Shown piece by piece: positions 37,012 through 46,061 of a stretch of 64,000 nucleotides of DNA. Position 1 is the stretch's first letter. Each line of letters opens with the position of its first letter. The translations under genes and the position numbers were made by a program. The DNA is from Bradyrhizobium sp. BTAi1 (GTDB lineage Bacteria; Pseudomonadota; Alphaproteobacteria; Rhizobiales; Xanthobacteraceae), in contig NC_009485.1 of NCBI RefSeq assembly GCF_000015165.1, positions 2,582,001-2,646,000 on the forward strand. The letters run 5' to 3'. The notes under the pieces were generated by a model that saw nothing but the letters and a program-made list of their open reading frames with translations, did not search any database and was not told the DNA's origin.

Positions 37012-38384
37012 CCGCGCTTGCATTCAATGCCTTCGTGATGAACACGGTCTCGCATATCCAGCATGGGCTGTGGCGTCACCCGGACGCACAGCAGGCCGAT
37101 TTCGAGGACGTCAATTTCTGGATCGAACTCGCCCGGACGCTGGAGGCCGGGCTGTTCGATGCCATCTTCTTCGCCGATGTCGTCGGCGTCTATGGCCCGG
37201 TGGGCGGCGACTACACAGTCAATGCCCGCGAGGGCCTGCAGATCCCGAGCAACGACCCGTCGGTGCTACTGTCGGCGCTCGCGGTCAACACCGAGCATCT
37301 CGGCCTTGCCTTCACCAGCTCGGTGCTGCAGGCGCATCCGTTCGAGTTCGCTCGCCGCGCCTCCACGCTCGATCACATCAGCAAGGGCCGGGTCGCCTGG
37401 AACATCGTGACCTCGACGATGGAGAACGCGGCGCGCAATTTTGGCCTCGACCGGCTGACGGCTCATGATGAGCGCTACGTCTGGGCGGAGGAATATCTGG
37501 AGGTCGCCTTCAAGCTCTGGGAGGGATCGTGGGAAGACGATGCCCTGCGCAAGGATCGGTACCGCGGCGTCTTTTCCGACGCCAGCCGCATCCATCGCAT
37601 CAATCATGTCGGCAAGCGCTACCGCGTCGAAGGGCCACATCTGCCATCGCCCTCGCCACAGCGCACGCCGCTGCTGTTCCAGGCCGGCTCGTCGCCGGCG
37701 GGCCGGGCCTTTGCCGCGCGCAATGCCGAGGCGCAGTTCATCTCGACGCCCAACCCTCAGACCGCGAAAGAGCTGATCACGGAGACCCGCGACCTGGCCG
37801 AGCGCGCCGGCCGGCGGCGTGACGACATCAAGTTCTTCCAGGGCTTTGCCTTCGTCATCGGCAGCACCGAGGCCGAGGCGAAGCGCAAGGAGGCGGAGCT
37901 CGATTCCTATCTCAGCGTCGACGGCTTTCTCGCCCATTCCAATCTCGGCGTGTCGCAGGATGACGGCCGGCCGCTGCCGCCTGAAACCCTGCTGAAGGAT
38001 ATCGAGACAAATGGCGGGCGCAGCCATATCGAATGGCTGCGCAAGCGCGATCCGAACCGCGAGCCGACCGTCGGCGATCTCGGCCAACTGGTCTCCAAGC
38101 GCCACCCGCGGCTGGTTGGTACGCCGGAGCAGATCGCCGATGCTCTCGCGCTCTGGCAGCAGGCCGGCATCGATGGCGTCAACCTGATCAACTGGATCAT
38201 CCCAGGTTCCTATCAGGAGTTCAACGCGCATCTTCTGCCCGAATTGCAGAGGCGTGGGCTCGCCAAGCGTGAATACGCGCCGGGGACGCTGCGCCGCAAG
38301 CTGTTCGGCCGCGACCGGCTCGACGAGCGTCATCCCGGCGCGCGCTGGCGCGGCGCCTTCGCGCGCAGCTTTGCCGCGGAATGA
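37008..38384 (+). CDS. DszA/NtaA-type FMN-dependent monooxygenase 2
   Basis: This 458-residue luciferase-like monooxygenase of the NtaA/SnaA/DszA branch begins TALAFNAFVMNTVSHIQHGL. It contains ARTLEAGLFDAIFFADVVG, SKGRVAWNIVTSTMENAARNFG, PSPQRTPLLFQAGSSPAGR and GTPEQIADALALWQQAG. It needs reduced FMN from a partner reductase not encoded here. It is clearly diverged from the DszA-type enzyme at the other end of this operon, so the two probably act on different substrates or at successive steps. Translation is coupled to the ATPase gene. Its stop lies 3 bases from the end of the convergent tauC. Confidence 0.88.
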   Translation: MTALAFNAFVMNTVSHIQHGLWRHPDAQQADFEDVNFWIELARTLEAGLFDAIFFADVVGVYGPVGGDYTVNAREGLQIPSNDPSVLLSALAVNTEHLGLAFTSSVLQAHPFEFARRASTLDHISKGRVAWNIVTSTMENAARNFGLDRLTAHDERYVWAEEYLEVAFKLWEGSWEDDALRKDRYRGVFSDASRIHRINHVGKRYRVEGPHLPSPSPQRTPLLFQAGSSPAGRAFAARNAEAQFISTPNPQTAKELITETRDLAERAGRRRDDIKFFQGFAFVIGSTEAEAKRKEAELDSYLSVDGFLAHSNLGVSQDDGRPLPPETLLKDIETNGGRSHIEWLRKRDPNREPTVGDLGQLVSKRHPRLVGTPEQIADALALWQQAGIDGVNLINWIIPGSYQEFNAHLLPELQRRGLAKREYAPGTLRRKLFGRDRLDERHPGARWRGAFARSFAAE

Positions 38385-38387
38385 CGC

Positions 38388-39236
38388 TCAGTCCCGTCCC
38401 TGCCATGGCACCAGCACACGCTGCACGACGCGCAGCGCCAGTTCGAGCGCGAAGGCGATGACGGCGATCACAAGGATGCCGAGCACAACCACGTCGGTCA
38501 CCAGGAAGTCCGAGGCGCCCTTGATCATGAAGCCGAGGCCGCGCGTGGCCGCCACCAGCTCGGCGGCGACCAGCGTCGCCCAGCCGGTGCCGAGGCCGAT
38601 GCGGATCCCGGTCAGGATGGACGGCAGCGCATGCGGCAGCAGGACGAGACCGATGACCTGCCACCGGCTGGCGCCCAGTGACCGGGCGGCGTTGACCCGG
38701 TCCGGCGCCACCGAGCGCAGGCCGTCGACGGTCGCGATCACGATCGACGGCAGGATGCCGAGATAGATCACGAGCACCTTGGCGAACTCGCCGATGCCGA
38801 ACCAGATGATGACGAGGGGAAGGTAGGCCAGCGGCGGGATCGGCCGGTAGAATTCGAGCAAGGGCTCGATGATGCCGCGGGCCCTGGGGCTGAGCGCGAT
38901 GGCGAGGCCCGTGAGCGTGCCGACGACAATCGCCGCGAGCAGCGCGGCCACGATGCGGGCGAGGCTCGCCAGCGTATGCTGAATCAGCGTCGCGCCTTCG
39001 AAGCCGTCGGCCGATACCGATATGAGCTTGCCGAGAACGGCGAGGGGCGATGGCAGGAACAGCGGCGGGACGATCTGCGCGGCTGCAACCAGCCACCACA
39101 GTGCAAACAGCCCGGCCACCGTCGCAATCGTGGTGAGCGCCAGGGCAGGGCCGCGTGCCCTGGTGCTGCGATCTTCCGTGGCCGTTGCCGGCACGGCGCT
39201 GCTCTGCGGGTCGGCGGCAAATTCGGCCTCGCTCAC
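38388..39236 (-). CDS. tauC: Taurine ABC transporter permease
   Basis: This 282-residue TauC/SsuC-type permease has an N-terminal polar stretch, a first helix around [55 protein letters not shown], and the EAA loop [25 protein letters not shown]. The start is a GTG at 39236 that overlaps the tauB stop (GTGA). The frame is open far upstream inside tauB but that part is chance. With TauA and TauB it imports taurine across the inner membrane. Confidence 0.9.
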   Translation of the reverse strand: MSEAEFAADPQSSAVPATATEDRSTRARGPALALTTIATVAGLFALWWLVAAAQIVPPLFLPSPLAVLGKLISVSADGFEGATLIQHTLASLARIVAALLAAIVVGTLTGLAIALSPRARGIIEPLLEFYRPIPPLAYLPLVIIWFGIGEFAKVLVIYLGILPSIVIATVDGLRSVAPDRVNAARSLGASRWQVIGLVLLPHALPSILTGIRIGLGTGWATLVAAELVAATRGLGFMIKGASDFLVTDVVVLGILVIAVIAFALELALRVVQRVLVPWQGRD

Positions 39237-40027
39237 GCGGCGTCTCCGATCGGCTCGTGGCGCGCGAGGATCAGCGCCTTCACCTGCTCGCGGGTTCTGG
39301 AAAACTCCGGATCCTGCCGGATCACGCTGGACGCTTCGCCCGCCGCATAGCGCCGGCTGAAGCCGAGCTCGAACGAGGCGATCACGCGTCCCGGACGCGG
39401 CGACATCACCAGCAGGCGGGTGGCGAGGAACACCGCCTCCTCGATGCCGTGGGTGATGAAGAAGATGCTCTTGCCCGTGCGCGACCAGACGTCGAGGATC
39501 AGCTCCTGCATCTGCTCGCGCGTGAGTGCATCGAGAGCGCCCAGCGGCTCGTCCATCAGCAGCACCTGCGGATCGGCCGCAAGCGCCCGGGCCACGCCGA
39601 CCCGCTGGCGCATGCCGCCGGACAACTCCCAGATCCGGCGCGCCTCCATGCCTTCGAGGCCGACGAGCCGAAGGATCTCCGCAGCACGCTGCCGCCGCTC
39701 CGCCTTGCCGACGCCTTTTAGCCGCAGGCCGAAGGCGACGTTGTCGATGACGTTCAGCCACGGCAGCAAGGCGCCGTGCTGGAACACGACGCCACGCTCG
39801 GCGCCTGGGCCAGTGATGGGCGCTCCCTTGAACGTCGCGCGACCTCGGCTCGGCGTGAGAAAGCCCGCCATCAGGTTGAGCAACGTCGTCTTCCCACAGC
39901 CCGACGTTCCCAGGGCGACGACAAACTCGCCCGGATCGATGTCGAGCGAGATGCGATCGAGCGCCGTGACGGCGTCAGACCCGTGACCAAATCGCACGAC
40001 GATGTCGTCAAGCGAAAGCAGCGGCAT
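39233..40027 (-). CDS. tauB: Taurine ABC transporter ATPase
   Basis: This 264-residue ATPase has Walker [11 protein letters not shown]-loop at [14 protein letters not shown], signature [15 protein letters not shown] and Walker [21 protein letters not shown], all characteristic of TauB/Ssu[20 protein letters not shown] supplies the switch His. It lies 63 bases after tauA and is coupled to tauC. As the only NitT/TauT-type ATPase in the window, it could also serve the ATPase-less permeases at 17.5-20.7 kb. Confidence 0.92.
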   Translation of the reverse strand: MPLLSLDDIVVRFGHGSDAVTALDRISLDIDPGEFVVALGTSGCGKTTLLNLMAGFLTPSRGRATFKGAPITGPGAERGVVFQHGALLPWLNVIDNVAFGLRLKGVGKAERRQRAAEILRLVGLEGMEARRIWELSGGMRQRVGVARALAADPQVLLMDEPLGALDALTREQMQELILDVWSRTGKSIFFITHGIEEAVFLATRLLVMSPRPGRVIASFELGFSRRYAAGEASSVIRQDPEFSRTREQVKALILARHEPIGDAA

Positions 40028-40090
40028 GGCAGCGTTCCCGTTCGCTCGCGCCCCGGCGCCGAATGGCGCCGAGGCGCGATGCGTGAAGGC

Positions 40091-41083
40091 TCAGTTCGAT
40101 GCGGCCACGGCCTTGACGAACTCCACCGTCACGGTGGCGTCATAGCTCGGCAGCAGGGCGTCGACCTTCTTCTGCTCCTTGAGGAAGGCAGCAGTCGCCT
40201 TGATGGCCTCGACCGTCCCCTTGCCGAGCAGCGTATCGGAAGCCTGTTCGGCGGCGAGTGGATAGTAATTGCCTGCAATCTGCTCGGAAACCTCCTCAGG
40301 CTTGGCGCCGGTGAAGTCCGCGATCTTCTTCGCCTCGGCGGTCCCGGGACCGAATGCCGAAGGATCGCGCCGATAGCGCGCGAAGGCGTCGAGCGTCACC
40401 CGGGCGAAGGCCTTGACAACGTCCGGATGTTTGGCTGCGAAGTCGTTGCGGACGATCCAGGCGTCGAAGGTCGGTCCCCCCAGCTTGGCGACCTCGCTGG
40501 ACGTGATCAGGACCTTGCCGGTCTTCTTCGCGCTCGCCAGCGCCGGGTCCCAGACATAGGTGGCATCGATGTCGCCGCGCGCGAAGGCTGCGGCGATTTC
40601 CGGCGGCTGCAGGTTGAGAATGTTCACCTTGGCCGGGTCGATGTTCCAATGTTTCAAGGCGAACAGCAGGCTGTAATGCGTGGTCGAGACGAACGGCACG
40701 GCCACCTTCTTGCCGGCGAGATCCTTGGGCTCCGCGATCCCCGCACCGTTGCGCACCACCAGGGCCTCGGCGTCGCCGATCAGGTCCGCGATCAGGAAGG
40801 CCTTGATCGGAAGCCCGCGCGTGACGCCGGCGGCGAGCGGACTCGAGCCGGCGTAGCCGATATCGACCGCACCCGAGGCGAGTGCGGCAATCACGCTCGC
40901 TCCCGATTCGAACTTCCGCCATTCGATCGTGGCGCCGGTCGCCTTCTCATAAGCGCCGTCGACGATGGCCACTTGCGAGGGGCTCGGCGGCGTCTGATAG
41001 GCGATCCGAATGGGATCGGCCGCCTTGGCCTGCACGACAGAAGCGAACACCGCCGCAGCGACGACGATGTGAGAGATTCTCAT
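40091..41083 (-). CDS. tauA: Taurine-binding periplasmic protein
   Basis: The 330-residue protein has a signal peptide (RISHIVVAAAVFASVVQAKA) and then follows E. coli TauA closely: IRIAYQTPPSPSQVAIVDGAY, ATIEWRKFESGASVIAALAS, VAVPFVSTTHYSLLFALKHW, INILNLQPPE-like NILNLQPPEIAAAFARGD and YVWDPALA. The ATG at 41083 has GGAGGATCG just upstream. The open frame to 41227 is not part of the gene. First gene of tauABC. No TauD dioxygenase gene accompanies it, so taurine is either desulfonated by another enzyme or this branch binds a related sulfonate. Confidence 0.92.
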   Translation of the reverse strand: MRISHIVVAAAVFASVVQAKAADPIRIAYQTPPSPSQVAIVDGAYEKATGATIEWRKFESGASVIAALASGAVDIGYAGSSPLAAGVTRGLPIKAFLIADLIGDAEALVVRNGAGIAEPKDLAGKKVAVPFVSTTHYSLLFALKHWNIDPAKVNILNLQPPEIAAAFARGDIDATYVWDPALASAKKTGKVLITSSEVAKLGGPTFDAWIVRNDFAAKHPDVVKAFARVTLDAFARYRRDPSAFGPGTAEAKKIADFTGAKPEEVSEQIAGNYYPLAAEQASDTLLGKGTVEAIKATAAFLKEQKKVDALLPSYDATVTVEFVKAVAASN

Positions 41084-41417
41084 GATGCGATCCTCCAGGA
41101 CTCCAGAGACGACAGTCAATCCTTGCGCGCAGCAACCTAGGACCGTCGTCGATATTAATCCACTATTTTGATAGTATGATCGTCCGTCGAATTCCGACCT
41201 CCGGTGTGCCTGGTTGAATTTGAGCATTGCCGTCTCTCAATCGCGGCAGGGCTGAAAAACGATGCTCTCAACGTCGACATCTTTGAAAGCATCTGATTGA
41301 CGAAACGCATTAGCGTTACGGCTGCGTCGAGATGAGCCGCGGCGCGGCCGGTCGATTCGTTCAGCGCCGGAGTTCGGACCGGTGTTATCGACGATTGGGC
41401 GTGAGGAGCGAGCGCGA
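41084..41417. other. Divergent promoter region between tauA and the SsuD/SfnG-like gene
   Basis: This is 334 bases holding the promoters of two divergent sulfur genes. The AT-rich site at 41153-41175 is listed separately. No coding sequence is supported. Confidence 0.45.
41153..41175. promoter_or_regulatory. Candidate operator upstream of tauA
   Basis: The minus strand of 41153-41169 reads AAAATAGTGGATTAATA, matching 15 of 17 positions with 20807-20823 before the permease operon. An adjoining perfect 5-bp inverted repeat ACTAT-TTTG-ATAGT spans 41162-41175. The site lies 70 bases upstream of tauA. It may bind a regulator of sulfur starvation. Confidence 0.4.
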
Positions 41418-42476
41418 ATGGCGCCCCCGCTGCGATTCGGAGTCTGGGGTCTCACGCATGGCAGCTGGGCCTCCCGCCACCATCCGCTTGATCCGCCCGA
41501 TGCCTCCTGGGAGCGCGTGCGTCGGCAGATCCTGGATGCCGAGGCGCTGGGATATGATTCCACGCTTCTGGCGCAACACATCATCCATCCGAGCGGAGAC
41601 GAGCAGGATCTGCTGGAGACCTGGACGGGGGCAGCCGCTCTTGCCGCGGTCACCGACAGGATCGAGCTGATTGCTGCCATCAAGCCTCTGTTGTTTCAGC
41701 CGGTCGTGCTCGCCAAGATGGCGTTGCAGATCGAGAATATCTCCGGCGGCCGTTTCGGCATCAACCTCGTCAACGCTTGGTATCGTCCGGAGCTCGAACG
41801 ATCCGGTATCGGTTTTCCCGAGCACGATGAGCGCTACGCGTATGGCCGCGAGTGGATCGAGATCGTCGAAGGCCTGATGGCGGGCCGCCGGGTGGATTTC
41901 CAAGGCCGGCATTTCAGCGTCTCATCCTATCAGTTGCGGCCGGTCGACCACTATCGCAGCCGCCCGACCATCTATCTCGGCGGCGAGTCCGAGCCCGCGC
42001 GCGCGCTGGCGGCCGATGCCGCGGACGTCTATTTCATGAACGGACAGCCGCTCGAGGACATCAACGCCTTGATCCAGGATGTCGCACGGCGACCGCGGCG
42101 CGGCGCTCCGATCCGGTTCGGGATGGCGGCGTTCGCGATCGCTCGCGAAACGGATCAGGAGGCCGAGGCTGAGCTCGCCGACCTGTTTGCCATCGCTGAG
42201 AAGGACAAGCCGGCCCGTGCCCGACTCGTCGCCAATGCCGATCCGGAAGCGCAGATGTTCAAGACCGCGGCCAAGGAAGCGCGGGTCGGGACCAATGGCG
42301 ACACGTCCGCGCGCCTCGTCGGCAGCTACGACAGCGTCGCCCGACGAATTATCGCCTTCAATGACATCGGCGTCGAGCTATTCATGCTGCAGTTCCAGCC
42401 AGTGGACGCGAACACGCGCAGCTTCGCGGAGAATGTGATTCCGCGAGTCCGCCGTCTGCGGGCCAAGGCAGCCTGA
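41418..42476 (+). CDS. SsuD/SfnG-type FMN-dependent sulfonate or sulfone monooxygenase
   Basis: This 352-residue luciferase-like monooxygenase has LRFGVWGLTHGSWASRHHP at the N-terminus, RIELIAAIKPLLFQPVVLAKM, NISGGRFGINLVNAWYRPEL, FPEHDERYAYGREWIEIVEGL and RPTIYLGGESEPAR. These place it with SsuD (alkanesulfonates) and SfnG (dimethyl sulfone), which release sulfite or a sulfinate using reduced FMN. SsuD and SfnG cannot be told apart by eye here. The start at 41418 is preferred over 41382 because it begins right at the domain. It is divergent from tauABC, so it is a candidate for attacking sulfonates imported by that system. Confidence 0.82.
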   Translation: MAPPLRFGVWGLTHGSWASRHHPLDPPDASWERVRRQILDAEALGYDSTLLAQHIIHPSGDEQDLLETWTGAAALAAVTDRIELIAAIKPLLFQPVVLAKMALQIENISGGRFGINLVNAWYRPELERSGIGFPEHDERYAYGREWIEIVEGLMAGRRVDFQGRHFSVSSYQLRPVDHYRSRPTIYLGGESEPARALAADAADVYFMNGQPLEDINALIQDVARRPRRGAPIRFGMAAFAIARETDQEAEAELADLFAIAEKDKPARARLVANADPEAQMFKTAAKEARVGTNGDTSARLVGSYDSVARRIIAFNDIGVELFMLQFQPVDANTRSFAENVIPRVRRLRAKAA

Positions 42477-42918
42477 GGCGGGGCGACGATGTCGTGCTTG
42501 CCCCTGATGATCACTCGTCGATGACGGCGATGAGCGCGCCACGGTCGCTGAGTCCGGGAGAATGAGCGTCCAACCATGACTGGAATGATGGTCGCCGAGA
42601 TGACGACCATGGACCGCGCGTAGCCATTCCAAAATACTCTCGGAACGTGTAGCAACATGCTTGGCTGCAATGGCATTACAACCGGACGTTTTCGTGTCTG
42701 GTCCCAGATGCTGACACCTCGTGGCCCGACGCGGGCTTGGGACCGGCACGATGAGAATAATCATCGGCGGGTCGATCCCTTATGATAAATTCTGACCTTG
42801 AGACTGTCCTAATTGCAGGCGGTCGTTCTTATTTCATCCCGGTCGCGCCTAGTTAGTTGACGGATCTGATAGAGAATTGATTTTATCGCATCTCTCTGTG
42901 TCTATTTGGATCGTCACG
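42477..42918. other. Intergenic region before the CUT1 transporter
   Basis: This is 442 bases with lower GC towards the right. Only chance frames are present. An AT-rich element at 42869-42881 (ATAGAGAATTGAT) lies 38-50 bases before the start of the binding-protein gene and may be part of its promoter or operator. Confidence 0.35.
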
Positions 42919-44232
42919 ATGACCACACCGAACGAGACTATTGGGATCAGCAGACGCTCGTTGCTTGCTGCCGCGGCGGCCGTGGCCGGCGCCGGAGCCC
43001 TGCAGCTGTCGCCGCTTCTGCGGTCGGGTGCCTTTGCAGGTCAGTCGCTGAACCTGACGATTATCCAGCCGCATGCGATTGCCGGCGAGGTGCTGAAGAA
43101 GCTGTTCCAGGAGCAGGCGGGCGTCACGCTCAACTTCACCGTCATTCCGTACGACCAGGTTCACGCCCAGGCGACACTCGACGTCCAGTCTGGCGCCAAC
43201 CGCTTTGACGTGCATGACTACTGGTATACGAGCATCGGCGCGCTGGTGGATGATAAGGTCGTCGTCGACGTGACCGACCTGATCGAGCGCGACAAGGACA
43301 AGATCAATCCCGGCGATTTCATCGGTTCGATCTATGATGCCTATACGCTGGTGAACGGCCGCCGCTACGGTTTGCCTTATGATGGTGATTCTCACGTGTT
43401 GTTCTACAACACCGAGATTCTGAAGCGGCATGGCCTGGAGGCACCAGCGACCTGGGATGCCTATTATCAGGCGGTGAAGACGATCACAGAAAAGGAGAAG
43501 GGCAACGGCATCTACGGCACCGCGCTGCTCGGCTTCAAGGTTCCGGTGATCATCGTCTCGAGCTTCGCCAATCGCCTCGCCGGGTTTGGCGGGCGGTTCC
43601 TGAAAGACGGGCGTCCGGATCTGCTGTCGGAGGAGGCCGTGGCCGCGGCGGAGGAACTGGTGCGGGTGGCGCCCTATGCGCTGCCGACGCCGTCCGAAAC
43701 GGCGTTCGATCAGGCGCTGCCCGCTTTCCTGTCGGGCAAGGTCGCCTTTCTGGAGTTCTGGACCGATCTTGGCGTCCGCGCGCAAGACCCGCAGAATTCG
43801 AAGATTGTCGACAAATGGGACGTGAGCCAGCTTCCGGTCGGCGGCAAGAACAAGACGCCGACCGCGGCTCTCGATGCCGGCTTCGGCTGGGCCATCTCGA
43901 CGGGTTCGACCAAGAAAGAGCTGGCCTGGGAATTCGTGCGCTGGGCGAGCTCCAGCCAGGTCGGGACCACGCTGCTGACCACGCCGAATTCCGGCATCGA
44001 TCCCATCCGTCGATCCAATCTGGACAACCCAGACTACAAGGCGTTCGCGCCGAGGGTGCAGCGCGCGGCGTCGGCCGCGTTCGGCAACGCCTTGCCGTGG
44101 CCGAACGTGGCGCAGACGCCGAAGCTACTGGACGCGCTGACCGAGCAGCTCGCTCTCATTCTGGCCGGGCAGGTCAAGCCGAAGGCAGGGCTCGAGGCGG
44201 CGCAGCGTGCCTGGGAACATCTGCTTGCCTGA
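42919..44232 (+). CDS. Family-1 (CUT1-type) periplasmic binding protein
   Basis: This 437-residue binding protein has a twin-arginine-like leader (SRRSLLAAAAAVAGAGAL), which supports the ATG at 42919 over 42877. The mature part has the family-1 sugar-binding features: LKKLFQEQAGVTLNFTVIPYDQ, FDVHDYWYTSIGALVDDKVV, GLPYDGDSHVLFYNTEILKRHG and PATWDAYYQAVK. It starts a complete four-gene CUT1 operon. Ligands in this class are sugars, glycerol phosphates, polyamines and some sulfonated sugars. The neighbourhood makes a sulfur-bearing sugar or ester conceivable. Confidence 0.88.
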   Translation: MTTPNETIGISRRSLLAAAAAVAGAGALQLSPLLRSGAFAGQSLNLTIIQPHAIAGEVLKKLFQEQAGVTLNFTVIPYDQVHAQATLDVQSGANRFDVHDYWYTSIGALVDDKVVVDVTDLIERDKDKINPGDFIGSIYDAYTLVNGRRYGLPYDGDSHVLFYNTEILKRHGLEAPATWDAYYQAVKTITEKEKGNGIYGTALLGFKVPVIIVSSFANRLAGFGGRFLKDGRPDLLSEEAVAAAEELVRVAPYALPTPSETAFDQALPAFLSGKVAFLEFWTDLGVRAQDPQNSKIVDKWDVSQLPVGGKNKTPTAALDAGFGWAISTGSTKKELAWEFVRWASSSQVGTTLLTTPNSGIDPIRRSNLDNPDYKAFAPRVQRAASAAFGNALPWPNVAQTPKLLDALTEQLALILAGQVKPKAGLEAAQRAWEHLLA

Positions 44233-44235
44233 AGC

Positions 44236-45156
44236 ATGACCGACAAGCTTTTCCTGAAGGGGCGCGCCGGGACCGTCAGTCGCGGCGCGACCGCGTGGCT
44301 GATGCTGCTGCCGCTGGCTGCAGCCCTGGTGCTGTTTGCGGTCTTCCCGTCGATCTATGTCGCCGCGTTGTCGTTCACGAAGTCGACGCTTGGTCAGCCG
44401 TTCAGGTCGTGGATCGGCTGGGCGAACTATTACTGGCTGCTTGGCGGCGGCGATCGCGTATTCGTGCCGTCGCTGCTGCGCGCCACGATATTTGCCGTCG
44501 TGGTCAGCATGGTCGAGCTTGCACTCGGACTGGCGCTCGCGGTGCGGCTGACGTCGTTGCGGCGAGGCGGCCGGCTGCTGCGCTCCGTCCTGCTGCTGCC
44601 GTTGATGACGCCGCCGGTTCTGGTTGGCGTGGCCTGGAAGCTGCTGCTCGCGCCGGGCGGCGGCCTGATCAATGGCGAGCTGCTGTCGCTGGGGTTGATC
44701 GCTGAGCCGGTGTCGTTTCTCGGCACCACGCCGTGGGCACTGATGTCGATCATGGTCGCGGATGTCTGGCAATGGACACCTTTCGTCGCGCTGCTTGCCT
44801 ATGCCGCTCTCCGCCAGGTGCCCGATGATGTCGTCGAAGCGGCCTGGCTGGACGGCGCGCCCCCCGCTGCCGTGTTCTGGAAGATCCAGCTGCCGCTGAC
44901 GGCGCATCTCCTGTTCGCGATCTTCGTCTTGCGTCTGATCATGGCCTTCAAGATCTTCGATCTCGTCTACATCCTGACCTTCGGCGGCCCCGGCAATGCA
45001 ACGGACATGTCGGGCTTTACGATCTGGCGCACCGGCCTGCGCGAGTTCGATGTCGGCAGGGCTGCGGCGCAGACGGTGGTGTTCGCGGTCTTCGTTTCAG
45101 TGCTGCTCACGCCGCTGCTCTGGCTGGAGCGGCGTACCGAGGACCATGCGGCATGA
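44236..45156 (+). CDS. CUT1-type ABC permease 1
   Basis: This 306-residue MalF/UgpA-type permease has about six helices, beginning TAWLMLLPLAAALVLFAVFPSIY, with the EAA loop VPDDVVEAAWLDGAPPAAVFWKIQLPL and the C-terminal LTFGGPGNATDMSG typical of these subunits. It starts 3 bases after the binding-protein stop and overlaps the second permease gene by 4 bases. It forms half of the membrane channel. Confidence 0.92.
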   Translation: MTDKLFLKGRAGTVSRGATAWLMLLPLAAALVLFAVFPSIYVAALSFTKSTLGQPFRSWIGWANYYWLLGGGDRVFVPSLLRATIFAVVVSMVELALGLALAVRLTSLRRGGRLLRSVLLLPLMTPPVLVGVAWKLLLAPGGGLINGELLSLGLIAEPVSFLGTTPWALMSIMVADVWQWTPFVALLAYAALRQVPDDVVEAAWLDGAPPAAVFWKIQLPLTAHLLFAIFVLRLIMAFKIFDLVYILTFGGPGNATDMSGFTIWRTGLREFDVGRAAAQTVVFAVFVSVLLTPLLWLERRTEDHAA

Positions 45157-46049
45157 CGATCGATATCGGGCTCGATGGCAAGGTCGTTTCTGAAAAAGGG
45201 CAGGTGGTGGCAACCGAGCGTACGCACCGCGCCGCGTCTTGGCTCGGTCTCGGTCGAATGATCTCGGCGCTGCTGATCGCACTCTACGCGGCCTTCCTGC
45301 TGTTGCCGATCGCCTTCCTTGTCAGCCTCACCTTCAAGACACGCGACGAGGTGCTTCTCGGCCGTTTCTTGACCGACAAGCCAACGCTCGAAAACTGGTG
45401 GAAGGCGTTTCAGGTCATTCATCTGACCGACTATGTCTGGCATTCGGTCGTCATCGCCAGCCTGTCGGCCGTCGTCACCCTGATCGTGGCCGCGCCAGCG
45501 ACCTATGCTGCGGTCCGGCTTCGGCATGGCGCCTTCCTTGGATCGCTGGCGTTGTCGAGCTATGTCGCGCCGCCGGTCGTCGCATTGCTCCCGCTGTTCT
45601 TTCTGATGCGCTGGCTTGGTCTCTTGAACAGCTTTCCGGGCATGATCCTGCTCTATGGCATCATGAACGTGCCGGTCGCCTATTGGCTCCTGCTGGGCTT
45701 TCTCAGGAAGATTCCGAGCGCGCTCGATGAGGCCGCGTGGATCGATGGGGCGGGCTTCTTCAAGACGTTTCTGGTGATCGACTTGCCCTTGCTCGCGCCC
45801 GGCCTCGTCGCCACGGGTCTGATCTGCCTCATCCTGGCCTACAACGAGTTTCTGTTCGCTTCGCTGTTTGCACAGGACGATTCCGTTCGCGGACTCACCG
45901 TGGCGATCTCCCTGTTCCAGGGAGACCGCTTCGTCAATTTCGGCCAGATGGCCGTGGCATCCCTGGTCGGCATCGCGCCGATCTATGTGATCGCCTTGCT
46001 GTTCCAGGACCGGCTGATCGGCGGATTGACGGCTGGCAGCGTAAAATAG
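45153..46049 (+). CDS. CUT1-type ABC permease 2
   Basis: This 298-residue MalG/UgpE-type permease has LLIALYAAFLLLPIAFLVSLTFK as first helix after a polar N-terminus, LPLFFLMRWLGLLNSFPGMIL, and the EAA loop IPSALDEAAWIDGAGFFKTFL. It overlaps the upstream permease gene (ATGA) and is followed 12 bases later by the ATPase gene, giving a textbook binding protein, permease, permease, ATPase order. Confidence 0.92.
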   Translation: MTIDIGLDGKVVSEKGQVVATERTHRAASWLGLGRMISALLIALYAAFLLLPIAFLVSLTFKTRDEVLLGRFLTDKPTLENWWKAFQVIHLTDYVWHSVVIASLSAVVTLIVAAPATYAAVRLRHGAFLGSLALSSYVAPPVVALLPLFFLMRWLGLLNSFPGMILLYGIMNVPVAYWLLLGFLRKIPSALDEAAWIDGAGFFKTFLVIDLPLLAPGLVATGLICLILAYNEFLFASLFAQDDSVRGLTVAISLFQGDRFVNFGQMAVASLVGIAPIYVIALLFQDRLIGGLTAGSVK

Positions 46050-46061
46050 AGGACGATCAGG

